A stretch of DNA of 64,000 nucleotides from Hungatella sp. (GTDB taxonomy: Bacteria > Bacillota > Clostridia > Lachnospirales > Lachnospiraceae): positions 1-64,000 of the forward strand of contig WASS01000012.1 of the NCBI GenBank assembly GCA_009712635.1, written 5' to 3'. Position 1 is the first letter of the stretch; each line of letters starts with the position of its first letter. Made by a program: the position numbers and the translations under genes. Below the pieces are notes generated by a model. That model had not been told where the DNA came from. It worked only from the letters and a program-made list of their open reading frames with translations, and ran no database searches. Positions 33,414 to 42,847 of the stretch are shown here, in pieces.

Positions 33414-33443
33414 ATTTTATCATAAACTGACAGATTATGTAAA
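33414..33443 (-). promoter_or_regulatory. Putative promoter of the rhomboid-HIT-sigma operon
   Basis: The minus strand has TTTACA (33438-33443), an 18-base spacer and TAAAAT (33414-33419). It overlaps the end of the FHA gene, and no clear terminator separates the two. Confidence 0.45.
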
Positions 33444-34733
33444 TATAAACGCAAAATTTGCGATAAAAATTTCATCTCCCGTGTTTAATAAAACTGTTTC
33501 GTTTGTTTCCAGAAGCCGGCCGTTGACATATGTGCCATTGGTAGAGTTTAAATCACTGATGAAATAATCATTTTCCTCCTTTTCTATTTTCACATGAATC
33601 CGGCTGATAGCTTCTCCATTAAGAACATAATCCACCAATCCCTCCTGCTTGCCTATGAGATAGGGTGTATATGTAATTATTATATCCCCGATTCCAGTAC
33701 TGGCAGATTTAAAAACCCGTACTTGCATGTCTTTTTGACTGTTGGTAAGAAGTACTGTCTGCAAGGATTCTTCTCCTGCTGTTGATTTAAGCAAAACTGA
33801 TGATTCCTCCTTGCTCTCATAAAAAGCAGTCTGCCACTCTTCCTGTTCGCTGTCATAACTCCGGTCTTTTGGGGGGCTGTCTTCCACTGGGTGCTGGCAT
33901 TGATTTCTGCCTGTTAATTTGAATCCAAATAAAACGGATAATACTCCTGCTGCCATGACTAAATACCAGTATCTTAATATTCCCTTGTAACCAGCTACAC
34001 TCCACAACACAGCTGAAAAACCAGTCACTACTACAGACGATATAATAAGCGGTTTCCACAAACCAAAGCCGGTAGTTTTGTTTTGTGCAGGACTTGAAAA
34101 TTCCTCAATGACCTGTATTTCCACTTTTTCTGTATTTGTAAATCCGGACTGAGTCTCACACTCCTCCTCTTCCTGCCTTGCTTCCAACTTATCATTGTGG
34201 AGACTAACCAGCTCGGCCAAAGCATCCATACCGTAATTATCCTTTACACTCTCCTGATATAACGCATAAGCCATAACCACGCATTCTTTATCCTGATGGT
34301 TAATCTTTCCCAAAAGATAACGAAGTAATTCGCTCATTTCAGCTGAGAACTTCCTGTCTCTTCCAGGTATCAGACAGAGAGACACAAAAAACTGTTCTGG
34401 CTCAATATAGATATATTCCGGTTGTAGAAGTATCTGATCTTCTTTAAGCAGATATGCAGGAAGACGATTAAGAATCTGGGCAATCCCAGTACTTAAATTT
34501 ATAAGTTCCTGTTTATTTATGCTGTGAAACTCTAAAATTCGGCTTAAAGGCTGTTTTGAAGTGATTTCATAATAGAAGTATTTACGATTATCAATCTGTT
34601 TTAATTGGAATTTCAACAAACCACTTATCTTATTTTCTTTGAGCATATTTTCTTCATATCTCTGCATCTGGGCATTATCCTGCTCTATAATCAAATAATT
34701 ATGCTTCATCTCCCGTCTATATGTAACAATCAT
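33435..34733 (-). CDS. FHA-domain membrane protein with DUF6382-like N-terminus
   Basis: A 432-residue protein closing the Tad locus. The N-terminal 190 residues resemble DUF6382. Two hydrophobic segments lie near residues 230-275. The C-terminal 90 residues form a forkhead-associated domain (SRIHVKIEKEENDYFISDLNSTNGTYVNG) with the phosphothreonine-binding Arg, His and Asn present. It may read phosphorylation of a partner, but no Ser/Thr kinase is in this window. Its ribosome site overlaps the stop of the TadE-like gene. Confidence 0.8.
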   Translation of the reverse strand: MIVTYRREMKHNYLIIEQDNAQMQRYEENMLKENKISGLLKFQLKQIDNRKYFYYEITSKQPLSRILEFHSINKQELINLSTGIAQILNRLPAYLLKEDQILLQPEYIYIEPEQFFVSLCLIPGRDRKFSAEMSELLRYLLGKINHQDKECVVMAYALYQESVKDNYGMDALAELVSLHNDKLEARQEEEECETQSGFTNTEKVEIQVIEEFSSPAQNKTTGFGLWKPLIISSVVVTGFSAVLWSVAGYKGILRYWYLVMAAGVLSVLFGFKLTGRNQCQHPVEDSPPKDRSYDSEQEEWQTAFYESKEESSVLLKSTAGEESLQTVLLTNSQKDMQVRVFKSASTGIGDIIITYTPYLIGKQEGLVDYVLNGEAISRIHVKIEKEENDYFISDLNSTNGTYVNGRLLETNETVLLNTGDEIFIANFAFIFT

Positions 34734-34734
34734 A

Positions 34735-35124
34735 TCATTCCTCCTGACTGATCAGTGTCAGCTTTCTTAAAAAATTTTCAGGATCAAATACTTGTTGTTC
34801 CAATTCAAGCTTCCATCTGCCGCCTGCACCTGTACCCTTAATCCGCTTTCCTGTAAGCAAATTTCCTGATAAATTTAATTCAAATTGATATTCCTTCCAT
34901 GAAAATGGGGTTCCAGCCCTGTAAACTGCCCAATTTGCAGCATCACCAGTCGGCTCTGTCTCATTGTGCCTTAATCTCTGCACTGATTCAGCAAGTGCCA
35001 TAGCCCCTGCCACCTCATCTCTCAGGCGATACGCAGACTGAATGGATATCATAAGAGAGAATAATATGACAGCCATAACAAAGGCGGCTTCTACCGTATA
35101 ACTTCCGTTAAAGCGCTTGTTCAT
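34735..35124 (-). CDS. TadE-like pseudopilin
   Basis: A 129-residue protein with the N-terminal pattern of Tad pseudopilins: basic residues, then GSYTVEAAFVMAVILFSLMI (residues 7-26). The Gly-Ser and the Glu five residues later suit cleavage by a prepilin peptidase. The rest is hydrophilic. It overlaps the upstream prepilin peptidase gene by 4 bases (ATGA). Confidence 0.75.
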   Translation of the reverse strand: MNKRFNGSYTVEAAFVMAVILFSLMISIQSAYRLRDEVAGAMALAESVQRLRHNETEPTGDAANWAVYRAGTPFSWKEYQFELNLSGNLLTGKRIKGTGAGGRWKLELEQQVFDPENFLRKLTLISQEE

Positions 35125-35552
35125 CTTATCACCATGATTAGCCAGACTGGAACCAGAAACGGAATAAATGGGATTCTCTCTTTTCCCACATCAATTCCTT
35201 TTACCCGGTTTAACAGAAAGAACAGACCGCAGAAAATACCGCTTAAACTTAAGCCATAGAAAAATAATATCAGATTGGACTGCACAGGCAAAAACAAACC
35301 GCTTATTATAAAAAAGCAGCCATCCCCGGTGCCCACTGACTCCTTTGATAATTTACTTACTGCTAATAAAGCAAGACCAATCAGACAGCCAGTAAACTTA
35401 AAACAATCCTCTCTCTTTAATAAACACAACACAATTCCTGCAGCCCCACCGCTTAAAAGGAGCCAGATACTGATACTTTTCTTTCTCCCATCTTCCCAGG
35501 CTGCTGCCAGAAGAAACATACCAAAAACAATATAATTTAATTGTTCAACCAT
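35121..35552 (-). CDS. A24 family prepilin peptidase (second copy in locus)
   Basis: A 143-residue membrane aspartyl protease with about five hydrophobic segments. The two catalytic aspartates are in AAAWEDGRKKSI near residue 20 and GTGDGCFF near residue 75, the second being the GxGD motif. The ATG at 35552 is chosen because AAGGAGG stands five bases upstream; the longer in-frame start has none. It probably processes some Tad pseudopilins; a second A24 gene opens the locus. Confidence 0.85.
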   Translation of the reverse strand: MVEQLNYIVFGMFLLAAAWEDGRKKSISIWLLLSGGAAGIVLCLLKREDCFKFTGCLIGLALLAVSKLSKESVGTGDGCFFIISGLFLPVQSNLILFFYGLSLSGIFCGLFFLLNRVKGIDVGKERIPFIPFLVPVWLIMVIR

Positions 35553-35562
35553 TATTGCCTCC

Positions 35563-36486
35563 TTACTGAGAACAATAAGAACAAGCACCTAAATGAATCA
35601 CTTCCGATATAGGAACAAGTCTCACATATGCCGTAATTGCACTGCATTCTCTACTGTTGTGGAATTTTTCACCTGACGGCATGATATAGACAATACTGCC
35701 TTCTCTTTCCAGACTGCTGCACCTGCTGCAGGGTTTGTATATCCCTCCGCCAGTATTACGAATACTCTCCAGATCCGTTTCATTCACTGCCTTTATATGA
35801 TTGAATAAATAATGACAGGTTCTTTTTTTGTGATATCTGGTGCTGTCTCTTCCTACATAAACCATCTCTTCCATAGCGCCTGACTCTTCCTCATAGAGCA
35901 GTGTATTACCAATCCACGCTCTCCGGAAACATCGGGCGGACATTGGAACACTTTTCAGCCCTAAAACAGGAAATGGAAGACGGATCCGATAATCCATAAT
36001 CAAATCAATGGTTTCTTTATCTTTCAAAACAGAGGATCTTAAAAAAGATACAGATTCAGCATCCTGGTATACTTCATACTTTCCCATTTTCATTCTTACA
36101 TATAGAAGAATACTCTGTTCTGTTATTCCCTCCACAAAACCATCCGGCAGTTCATTTAATCCCGCTGCACTTAAATCTTCGCCTCTCTTTAACTCTTTTA
36201 AAGCTGATACATACTGACTTAACTCTTCTCCTGTAATCTCAAGCGCAGTCTGAATCTTTCTTCCGTCATTTAAAAGTTTCATTGGCGTCATCAGTATTAT
36301 TACTGCAAACAGAAAAAGAGGAAGTGCCATAGCTGCTTCGATTGTCAGACTGCCTGGTTTGGTTTGAAAGGAGGCGGATAATAATACCCTTTTTGCAGAG
36401 ATGTTTTTTCTTATCAAGGGGAAATGTACCTGGAGAGTAACCTTTGCTTTACAAATGATTTTTATTAACTCTCTGAAAAAGGGCAT
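35563..36486 (-). CDS. TadE-like protein with two C-terminal Cys motifs
   Basis: A 307-residue protein. After a basic N-terminal stretch, GSLTIEAAMALPLFLFAVII (residues about 45-64) is a TadE-type pilin-like segment. The last 90 residues hold two repeats of a Tyr-His-x4-Cys pattern, each completed by a CxxC: RYHKKRTC with CSRC, and KFHNSREC with CSYC. These look like small zinc-binding modules. The N-terminal segment before the pilin motif is unusually long (about 45 residues), so a later start is possible, but none has a clear ribosome site. Confidence 0.7.
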   Translation of the reverse strand: MPFFRELIKIICKAKVTLQVHFPLIRKNISAKRVLLSASFQTKPGSLTIEAAMALPLFLFAVIILMTPMKLLNDGRKIQTALEITGEELSQYVSALKELKRGEDLSAAGLNELPDGFVEGITEQSILLYVRMKMGKYEVYQDAESVSFLRSSVLKDKETIDLIMDYRIRLPFPVLGLKSVPMSARCFRRAWIGNTLLYEEESGAMEEMVYVGRDSTRYHKKRTCHYLFNHIKAVNETDLESIRNTGGGIYKPCSRCSSLEREGSIVYIMPSGEKFHNSRECSAITAYVRLVPISEVIHLGACSYCSQ

Positions 36487-36505
36487 AATTATTCGCCTCC
36501 TTATC

Positions 36506-38395
36506 CTAATATGCTTTTTCTGTCCGAACCTCTATTGGATAAACAGGTTCCAGCACTCCGAAAAAGAAATGCTGCCCACGCCCTTTTCCCTGAATCTCTG
36601 CCCCATATACACAATGAGTCATGCGAAACTCAGTATCGGTTGTCCGAAGATTCATCTGAATGGCATCCATAAGCCTGTAATACTGCCGGGTGCTATGAGA
36701 GAGAAATAGAAGCAATTTTAAATAGCCGGTATAATTAACACCGTTATTGTCACTTCCCTCACCTTCAAACGACCCACTGCTTCCTGAATCCAGCAAGCCC
36801 TGAAGTGAAAGCCTCCAGTTATCCTTTGACTTGATAAATGCAACCTTTTCACCCTGTAACAGCCGTCTGACATCCATAATGGCTTCTCCCATTGCCCAGA
36901 TACTCATAACAAAGAAAGCCACCAGTCCCGTAAGAGGGGCAGTTCCTGTCACTCCGGTTATCATGCCTGCCAAAGCTTCTGCTTCTTTTCTTTTTTCCTG
37001 ATCCATTAAAATATGTACCAGATTGAGACCTTCCCTAATGGCCAAAACATCTGTTACAGCCTTTGAAAAATTTTTCTCATCACTATTCATCCCTCCGATT
37101 AAATATTCCAGCTCATATTTAACCGCCTTATCTTCTTCTGATAAAAAACTGGTAAGAAAACGTCCACAGTATTCCTCAAATAAAATTCGGTCTGTCAAAC
37201 CATCAATTTCACCCTGTTCCTCTGAATAAATCAGAGATGGAAACGAGTTAAGATCAAGCTGCCCTTTCGATATCTGTGTCCCCTCTGGAAGCACAAGACT
37301 CATAAGACCATTTCGCACAAGACTCTCCACCTTTTCTAAAATCTTTTCTTTCTGAGGATCTTTTACACCATTATTATAGGTAAGCATAGAAATATGGATT
37401 TCACACCAGATATCCCTGACAGAACCCCATAACTCAGATAAATCTGGTCCATCATCATCGTCATCTGAACTGCTTTCCCATTCATCAATTATTTGTTCCA
37501 CTTCCAACGCCCGGTCTTTTGAACGTTCTATTATGTTCTTACTATTAATAGCCTCTGCGGCAAGTGCTTCGACTTCTTTTCGCCTTTCTCCATCCTGTCT
37601 CACATAAGAATCAAACCAATCGGTATCACTGTTTAATGTTATCTGGATTGGATAGCTTAACTGATCCATTTCTTCTGTTTTTTTACTTTTTGTCAGTTGC
37701 AATTGAACATATAAGTCATCTGCAATATTCCCATAAGATTTTACAAGGGCCGGTATACGATCCGTCTCTTTCTCCAATTCAATCGCTTTTCTTATAAATT
37801 CCTGTCCATTGTAATTGCTCAAATATGAATTTGCCTCATTCCAGATGTATTTCTGCTTTTCTAAGGAACTATTAATTTCTTCAATCACATGCTCCAGACG
37901 CACTGCTTCTTTTGTATGTTCCCCATATGATCTGGAGAGATCTTTTACAACAGCAGCTTCCTTAAGATCAGCAAGCATTGTAACGGCTCCTGCCTCATCA
38001 GGTATGTGATCAAAAATTCCATACTTCATATAATCCAGGACCTCCTGCTTCATATATTTCCCACCGGCACTGGTAATGAGGTCACGATGTAACACATTGG
38101 CCCCCTCTATATTCACACCATACCAGCCAGAATGCTCCATATATGGTGCTATATACTCCTGCCATTTTTGTTCCAGATCATTCCCGCTTTTATCTTCCAG
38201 AAGAAAAATCCGGTACTTATCCCACGCCTCTCTGTGATATCTGCTAAATACAGAATCCATTGCGGAATCCGCAGCAATTTTTAAATACCATCTTGTTCCT
38301 GCAGTCCGTGCGGACTCTAAAAGTCCGCACATTAAACTGACAATGCATAAAAGGGTTAAACTTAGAAATACCGTTATATGACCATTGTTGTGCAT
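36506..38395 (-). CDS. DUF5702 (TadG-like) protein
   Basis: A 629-residue protein with one N-terminal membrane span (HITVFLSLTLLCIVSLMCGLLESAR), which resembles the TadG/DUF5702 start. A long, mostly alpha-helical exported domain follows, with a possible second membrane span near residue 485. The last part is hydrophilic. DUF5702 proteins accompany Tad loci in Lachnospiraceae; their role in pilus assembly or adhesion is unproven. Its ATG shares one base with the stop of the pilin gene. Confidence 0.78.
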   Translation of the reverse strand: MHNNGHITVFLSLTLLCIVSLMCGLLESARTAGTRWYLKIAADSAMDSVFSRYHREAWDKYRIFLLEDKSGNDLEQKWQEYIAPYMEHSGWYGVNIEGANVLHRDLITSAGGKYMKQEVLDYMKYGIFDHIPDEAGAVTMLADLKEAAVVKDLSRSYGEHTKEAVRLEHVIEEINSSLEKQKYIWNEANSYLSNYNGQEFIRKAIELEKETDRIPALVKSYGNIADDLYVQLQLTKSKKTEEMDQLSYPIQITLNSDTDWFDSYVRQDGERRKEVEALAAEAINSKNIIERSKDRALEVEQIIDEWESSSDDDDDGPDLSELWGSVRDIWCEIHISMLTYNNGVKDPQKEKILEKVESLVRNGLMSLVLPEGTQISKGQLDLNSFPSLIYSEEQGEIDGLTDRILFEEYCGRFLTSFLSEEDKAVKYELEYLIGGMNSDEKNFSKAVTDVLAIREGLNLVHILMDQEKRKEAEALAGMITGVTGTAPLTGLVAFFVMSIWAMGEAIMDVRRLLQGEKVAFIKSKDNWRLSLQGLLDSGSSGSFEGEGSDNNGVNYTGYLKLLLFLSHSTRQYYRLMDAIQMNLRTTDTEFRMTHCVYGAEIQGKGRGQHFFFGVLEPVYPIEVRTEKAY

Positions 38396-38580
38396 TAATA
38401 CACCTCTTTCGACTGCTTATTAATCTCCTCGAAAATGCCATCCAGCAATTTCTTGATATTGGTTTTAAAAATAATAACAAGACCAATTAAAACTACCAGA
38501 ATTAATACAATCTCAATAACCCCTACTCCATCTTCTTCTTTTATAAAATCTTGAATCTGCTCTTTCATTATTAAAGCCAT
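38395..38580 (-). CDS. Flp1-type type IVb pilin
   Basis: A 61-residue pilin subunit. The short leader ends before DGVGVIEIVLILVVLIGLVIIF, where the Gly-Val-Ile-Glu pattern marks the prepilin cleavage site and the Glu the pilin fifth residue. AGGAGGTGA stands seven bases before the ATG, the strongest ribosome site in the locus, which suits an abundant structural subunit. Confidence 0.9.
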   Translation of the reverse strand: MALIMKEQIQDFIKEEDGVGVIEIVLILVVLIGLVIIFKTNIKKLLDGIFEEINKQSKEVY

Positions 38581-38595
38581 AATATCACCTCCTCT

Positions 38596-39858
38596 CTAGT
38601 AAAATGCAAGAAATGCAGGTACTACGATGATAGTCATGACAATGAATAACATTAGAAGGAGAGGCAGCAAAAGCTTTGTACCTGCTTCTTCTCCCAGCTT
38701 TCTGGCTGCATTCTTTCTCTGCTCAAAAGCCGAAGCCATTTCTATATCAAGTGCATTTCTTAACTGCCTGCCTCCATTTTTCTGATTTTGCTCCAGCAAA
38801 GCTGCAAGCTTTATGTATGGCTGGAGGCTGCAACGCCTTCCAAATTCATTGTAAGCACGGCTTTCCGACAAACCGCTTTTTAACTGTGATGCCGTATGTA
38901 CCATCTCTTCATAAGCCGGGCGCATGACACGCCTTCCATTTTTAAGTGACTCTCTGTATCCTGCTGCAATTCGTTCCCATGCCCCCCTTACTGTATAACC
39001 TGCTCCAATATAAACCACAAGCTTTGAAACCACCTCTGAATAATCCATTAAAAGCTGCTGCTCTCTCAACCTGCTTTTTTTCTGTTTTTCAACCTGAGTC
39101 CTGACCTGCAAAAGTACAGCCAGAACCAAACCAAGCACAGGCAAAATTCCATAACTTTCCCCTTTTGGTTTAGAGTACTTGAGTTTTTGTCCTTTAAATA
39201 CATCAGGTAAAATAAGTGACGAGTCGGTCTGTTGCTTCGTATCAAGAGCATCTGCCCATTTTTGAAATTCCGCTTTCTTTTTTTCTTCCAACGTCAGAAC
39301 AGGTGGATATACTTTACCTTTGTATTGATAGCTTTGCTGGTGGATACCATCTGATACTATAGCCAGGATCAGAATTTCTTTCCCTGTCTCAGGAATATCC
39401 TTGTTATAAATTGTTCCAAAGGAGTCAATGAGTTCTGGGTCACTGGTTTCCCAGCGCACGGTTAATCCAAAAGTGTCCAGTCTGGTTTTCAGATTCAGGT
39501 TTTGTCTTATTGAGTTAAGAGAATCATTTTCTGAAAGTATTTGTGCTGGAAGCTGGGTTTCCAGCTGGTCAAACAGGCTTTCTGCTTCTTTGTCTGTATA
39601 TCTCCGCTCCCTTACAGGAATTTCTATTAATAATTTTTTATCTTTCTGCTCTTCATCCAGTCCTTTTACTAAAACCTCATAAAGGTTCTCTCCCTGCCCT
39701 GGTCCGGCTCTTTTAAGCCCCTCGCCGGAAAACACATCCTGCCTGCCCCAAAAAGTGGAAAGTTCCAGAACTGCATATAAAACAATCCCGCCCGCTGCAC
39801 ATGCCGCCTGTACCTTTGTTACAGGCGGCCTCCATTTAATATTTAATTGTTTTTTCAT
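38596..39858 (-). CDS. tadC: TadC-like type II/IV secretion F protein
   Basis: A 420-residue inner-membrane platform protein. The first 230 residues form an unusual extracytoplasmic region after one hydrophobic segment (residues about 17-35), with repeated Ig-like/strand patterns. The C-terminal 190 residues contain the T2SSF domain (LLMDYSEVVSKLVVYIGAGYTVRGAWERIA) and a final hydrophobic segment. Typical TadC lacks the large N-terminal region. It lies just before the pilin gene. Confidence 0.8.
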   Translation of the reverse strand: MKKQLNIKWRPPVTKVQAACAAGGIVLYAVLELSTFWGRQDVFSGEGLKRAGPGQGENLYEVLVKGLDEEQKDKKLLIEIPVRERRYTDKEAESLFDQLETQLPAQILSENDSLNSIRQNLNLKTRLDTFGLTVRWETSDPELIDSFGTIYNKDIPETGKEILILAIVSDGIHQQSYQYKGKVYPPVLTLEEKKKAEFQKWADALDTKQQTDSSLILPDVFKGQKLKYSKPKGESYGILPVLGLVLAVLLQVRTQVEKQKKSRLREQQLLMDYSEVVSKLVVYIGAGYTVRGAWERIAAGYRESLKNGRRVMRPAYEEMVHTASQLKSGLSESRAYNEFGRRCSLQPYIKLAALLEQNQKNGGRQLRNALDIEMASAFEQRKNAARKLGEEAGTKLLLPLLLMLFIVMTIIVVPAFLAFY

Positions 39859-39870
39859 ATGGCTCCCCGA

Positions 39871-40749
39871 TTATATCTCAATTTCCATAATCCGCTTTGC
39901 TGTCTGGTAAGCAATCATATAAAGGATCATACATATGGTCATTAAAATTCTTCCCGCTCCAGTGGTGTACATAATCTGAAAAAAGCCAGGGGATGTGAAA
40001 TCAATATAAATGACTATGAAAAAAGGAATAAGATTCATTATTTTTAGTTCAAACTGCTTGGAAGCCGTCATGGTCAGAATCTCCTGCCTTACCTGTACTT
40101 TGTCCCGAATTACATCTGCCGTGTGACTGATGATAGAAACCAACTCGCCTCCGCTGCGCTTTGCTGTGGAAAATACCTCTGCAAAGTTCTTCACATCATC
40201 CAGACCGCTTCTTAATGCAAATTCTAAAAATGCCTGCTCAACGGACCGGTTCATATGAATCTGGCTCTCAATGAACCGGAATTCCTTTGTTATGAGTCCC
40301 TCTTCGCCATAAAGAACAGATAATTCTTTTGACGCAGAAATAACAGAGTTTTCTACGGAATAACCTGCACTCAAAAAGGAGGAGAGAAGTAAAATGCCTT
40401 CTTTAAATTCCAGATTCAACTGCTGAAGCTGTTTGCCTTTTAATTCTTTTCTTTTTGTCAGAGGAACTATAATTCCGAAAGGAATGAAAATAAGAAATAC
40501 TATAAGACTGCGATAGAAAATATAAGAAAAAAGTGCTGCAATTAAGACTCCCTGTCCACTATAATACAGCCACTCCCTCATAGAAAGGATATAAATATCA
40601 TAATTCAATGCCTGCTGCTTTGAGCTTTTCTGTGTTTTTAAGATCTCCGACCTTCTTAAGGCTTCCACCAACTTTTTTTGCATCTCCCCTGTCTTTTTCC
40701 CCTTCTTCAAACCGGTAAATGGGATTAAGTCTGATTTCACCATCTTCAT
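39871..40749 (-). CDS. tadB: TadB-like type II/IV secretion F protein
   Basis: A 292-residue platform protein with the T2SSF domain (LLLSSFLSAGYSVENSVISASKEL) and hydrophobic segments near residues 65-95 and 235-285. The conserved TadB part begins near residue 48 (NYDIYILSMREWLYY). The ATG at 40749 is supported by GGAGG nine bases upstream, so the first 50 residues overlap the end of cpaF in another frame by 152 bases. Later ATGs have poorer ribosome sites. Confidence 0.82.
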   Translation of the reverse strand: MKMVKSDLIPFTGLKKGKKTGEMQKKLVEALRRSEILKTQKSSKQQALNYDIYILSMREWLYYSGQGVLIAALFSYIFYRSLIVFLIFIPFGIIVPLTKRKELKGKQLQQLNLEFKEGILLLSSFLSAGYSVENSVISASKELSVLYGEEGLITKEFRFIESQIHMNRSVEQAFLEFALRSGLDDVKNFAEVFSTAKRSGGELVSIISHTADVIRDKVQVRQEILTMTASKQFELKIMNLIPFFIVIYIDFTSPGFFQIMYTTGAGRILMTICMILYMIAYQTAKRIMEIEI

Positions 40750-41818
40750 ATCCAGCTACCTCCACAATTGATAAGACCCGTCTGCTTTTATCCCTTAATC
40801 TGCCTAAATGAATTAAGATATCAATTGCTGCCGCTACCTGGCTGCGCACCGCCAAAAGAGGTATGTCTGTTCCCATGAGCACCATGGTTTCTAACCTTGA
40901 CAGCATGTCCTTTGGACTGTTTCCATGCCCCGTGCTTAAACTTCCGTCATGTCCGGTATTCATGGCAGAAATCATATCAAGTGCTTCTCTTCCTCTTACT
41001 TCACCCACGATAATCCTGGATGGGTTCATGCGAAGTGCTGCCTTTATTAAATCGCCGATGGTCACCTCTCCCTCCCCCTCTCCATTGGCACCTCTCGTCT
41101 CCAGACGTACCAGATTGGAGATGTGAGTGATCTGAAGCTCTGCAGAATCTTCAATGGTCACTATACGCTCGTTTTGGGGAATGTAAGAAGATAGGGCATT
41201 TAAAAAAGTACTTTTACCGGAATTGGTTCCTCCGCTGATGAAAATATTATATCCAGCCTCTACAATTGCTTTTAAAAAATCTGCTGCTTCCCTGGTTATT
41301 GATCCCAGCTTTAAAAGCTTACCAATGGTGATGGGTTCTGGAAACTTTCTGATTGTAACAGCTGGTCCGTCAATGGAAACCGGAGGCAGGACAACATGAA
41401 CCCTGGAACCGTCGCCCAGTCTGGCATCTGCTATGGGTCTTGAAACATTCACAGTCCTGTTTACACGGCTGACGATCTGCTGAATCATATCTTCCAATTG
41501 CTCCTGATTCTCAAATTCCTTTTCCCACCGCTCCATTCGGCCATTTCGCTCAATAAAGATGTTATCTGCCCCATTTACCATGATCTCTGTGACGGTTTTA
41601 TCATCTACCAGTTCCTGAAGAATCCCCAGGCGTCTGAAGGAGTCAAACAGCCAGCCTCTTAATATTAATTTTTCTCTTAAGGGCAGATATTCAGTCATTC
41701 CCAATATGATTATCTTCTCATCGATCATGGTGTAAAGCTCTTCATCTGAAATCTGTTGATGCTGATTTAGTTCCAACATAATATCTTCCCGCAGCCTGAT
41801 GCGTTGTTCTTCGTTCAT
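40598..41818 (-). CDS. cpaF: CpaF/TadA-type pilus assembly ATPase
   Basis: A 406-residue secretion ATPase that powers Flp pilus extension and possibly retraction. The N-terminal domain is followed by Walker A GGTNSGKSTFLNAL near residue 195. The Asp box/Walker B region reads RIIVGEVRGREALDMI, and the His box contains HDGSLSTGHGNSPKDML. The C-terminal 50 residues, beyond the family core, overlap tadB. Not to be confused with tRNA deaminase tadA at 8361. Confidence 0.93.
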   Translation of the reverse strand: MNEEQRIRLREDIMLELNQHQQISDEELYTMIDEKIIILGMTEYLPLREKLILRGWLFDSFRRLGILQELVDDKTVTEIMVNGADNIFIERNGRMERWEKEFENQEQLEDMIQQIVSRVNRTVNVSRPIADARLGDGSRVHVVLPPVSIDGPAVTIRKFPEPITIGKLLKLGSITREAADFLKAIVEAGYNIFISGGTNSGKSTFLNALSSYIPQNERIVTIEDSAELQITHISNLVRLETRGANGEGEGEVTIGDLIKAALRMNPSRIIVGEVRGREALDMISAMNTGHDGSLSTGHGNSPKDMLSRLETMVLMGTDIPLLAVRSQVAAAIDILIHLGRLRDKSRRVLSIVEVAGYEDGEIRLNPIYRFEEGEKDRGDAKKVGGSLKKVGDLKNTEKLKAAGIEL

Positions 41819-41831
41819 ATCTTCTCCCTCC

Positions 41832-42833
41832 CTATGGCTGTTTTCTTAACAGCTGCCGGGTATAATCTCCTAATTCACTCCACAAAAGCTGATCCAGATA
41901 ATTGTCCTTCCTGCCAAAGGTACAATGATAGGGAAGATTGATTTTCTGAATCCTGCTCATTACAGCATTGTGCCCGGAAGCTGCAAGGTATGCTTCAAAC
42001 TCTTCAACCTTGGCTGCTGATACACAATCATCTTTCACCGGCATATAGATTCCGTCACATACTTCCAAAACGTCAGCCGCTCTTTTTCCCATCTGCCCCA
42101 GATCAAGGATAATGGTACCGTATGTACTCTCCTCAGAGATCTGCTTAATTAGTCCGGCTATTTCCTGAGATGAAATAAATGCCAGATCTTCCGGATACTG
42201 AACCGGCGGCACATAATCCAGATCTCCCCATGAATATATAACAGAACCAAGCCGTCCAAATGAAAAACTGCCCTGTCTGTAATAATAAAACAGATCTGAC
42301 ATCCCCCTTTTATACTCTTCTCCTGTCAGACCCTCAAAACCAGAGCAATCTTCCATATTTAAGTAAAGAACCTTTAAATCCCGTGATAAAAGCTGAGCCA
42401 TAGCCAGAGAAAAAGAGGTTTTCAAACAACGGTTTACCGGTGAATAGACACATACTACCTTACTTCTTTCAGACAGTGTGGTATATCCTGTTTCTTCCAA
42501 ATCAGCACAGTATTGTTCCATAATCTCCCGAATGAGGTAATCTGCCGCCTGGTACTTATAAACACTGGGATAGGACTCATTTGCAGGAATTATTTTCTCT
42601 TCTGCTAACAGAACTACTTTATCTGCACCAATCTGCCCGATCTCCTGGTTTGAAACTCTGGAACTGATGAGCAAAAGTTTAATATCATGATCACAGCTGT
42701 AACTCTTAAGTTCCTCTAGTGATGAAAACGATACAATGGACACAGGAAACCGCTCTTTAAAATTTACAAATTCTGCAAATCGTTCTCCAAATCCCGAGTC
42801 CGCATCGTATATTGCCATAATACGTTTTGTCAT
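41832..42833 (-). CDS. TadZ/CpaE-like ParA-family protein with degenerate Walker A
   Basis: A 333-residue protein placed where Tad loci carry tadZ, the pole-localising ParA-like factor. An N-terminal receiver-like domain (residues 1-120) is followed by a MinD/ParA fold. The expected Walker A is replaced by VYSPVNRCLKTSFS, lacking the usual glycines but keeping Lys-Thr. The Walker B strand IILDLGQMG is present. ATP binding may be weakened or lost. Confidence 0.72.
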   Translation of the reverse strand: MTKRIMAIYDADSGFGERFAEFVNFKERFPVSIVSFSSLEELKSYSCDHDIKLLLISSRVSNQEIGQIGADKVVLLAEEKIIPANESYPSVYKYQAADYLIREIMEQYCADLEETGYTTLSERSKVVCVYSPVNRCLKTSFSLAMAQLLSRDLKVLYLNMEDCSGFEGLTGEEYKRGMSDLFYYYRQGSFSFGRLGSVIYSWGDLDYVPPVQYPEDLAFISSQEIAGLIKQISEESTYGTIILDLGQMGKRAADVLEVCDGIYMPVKDDCVSAAKVEEFEAYLAASGHNAVMSRIQKINLPYHCTFGRKDNYLDQLLWSELGDYTRQLLRKQP

Positions 42834-42847
42834 AGCAAACCTCCTTA

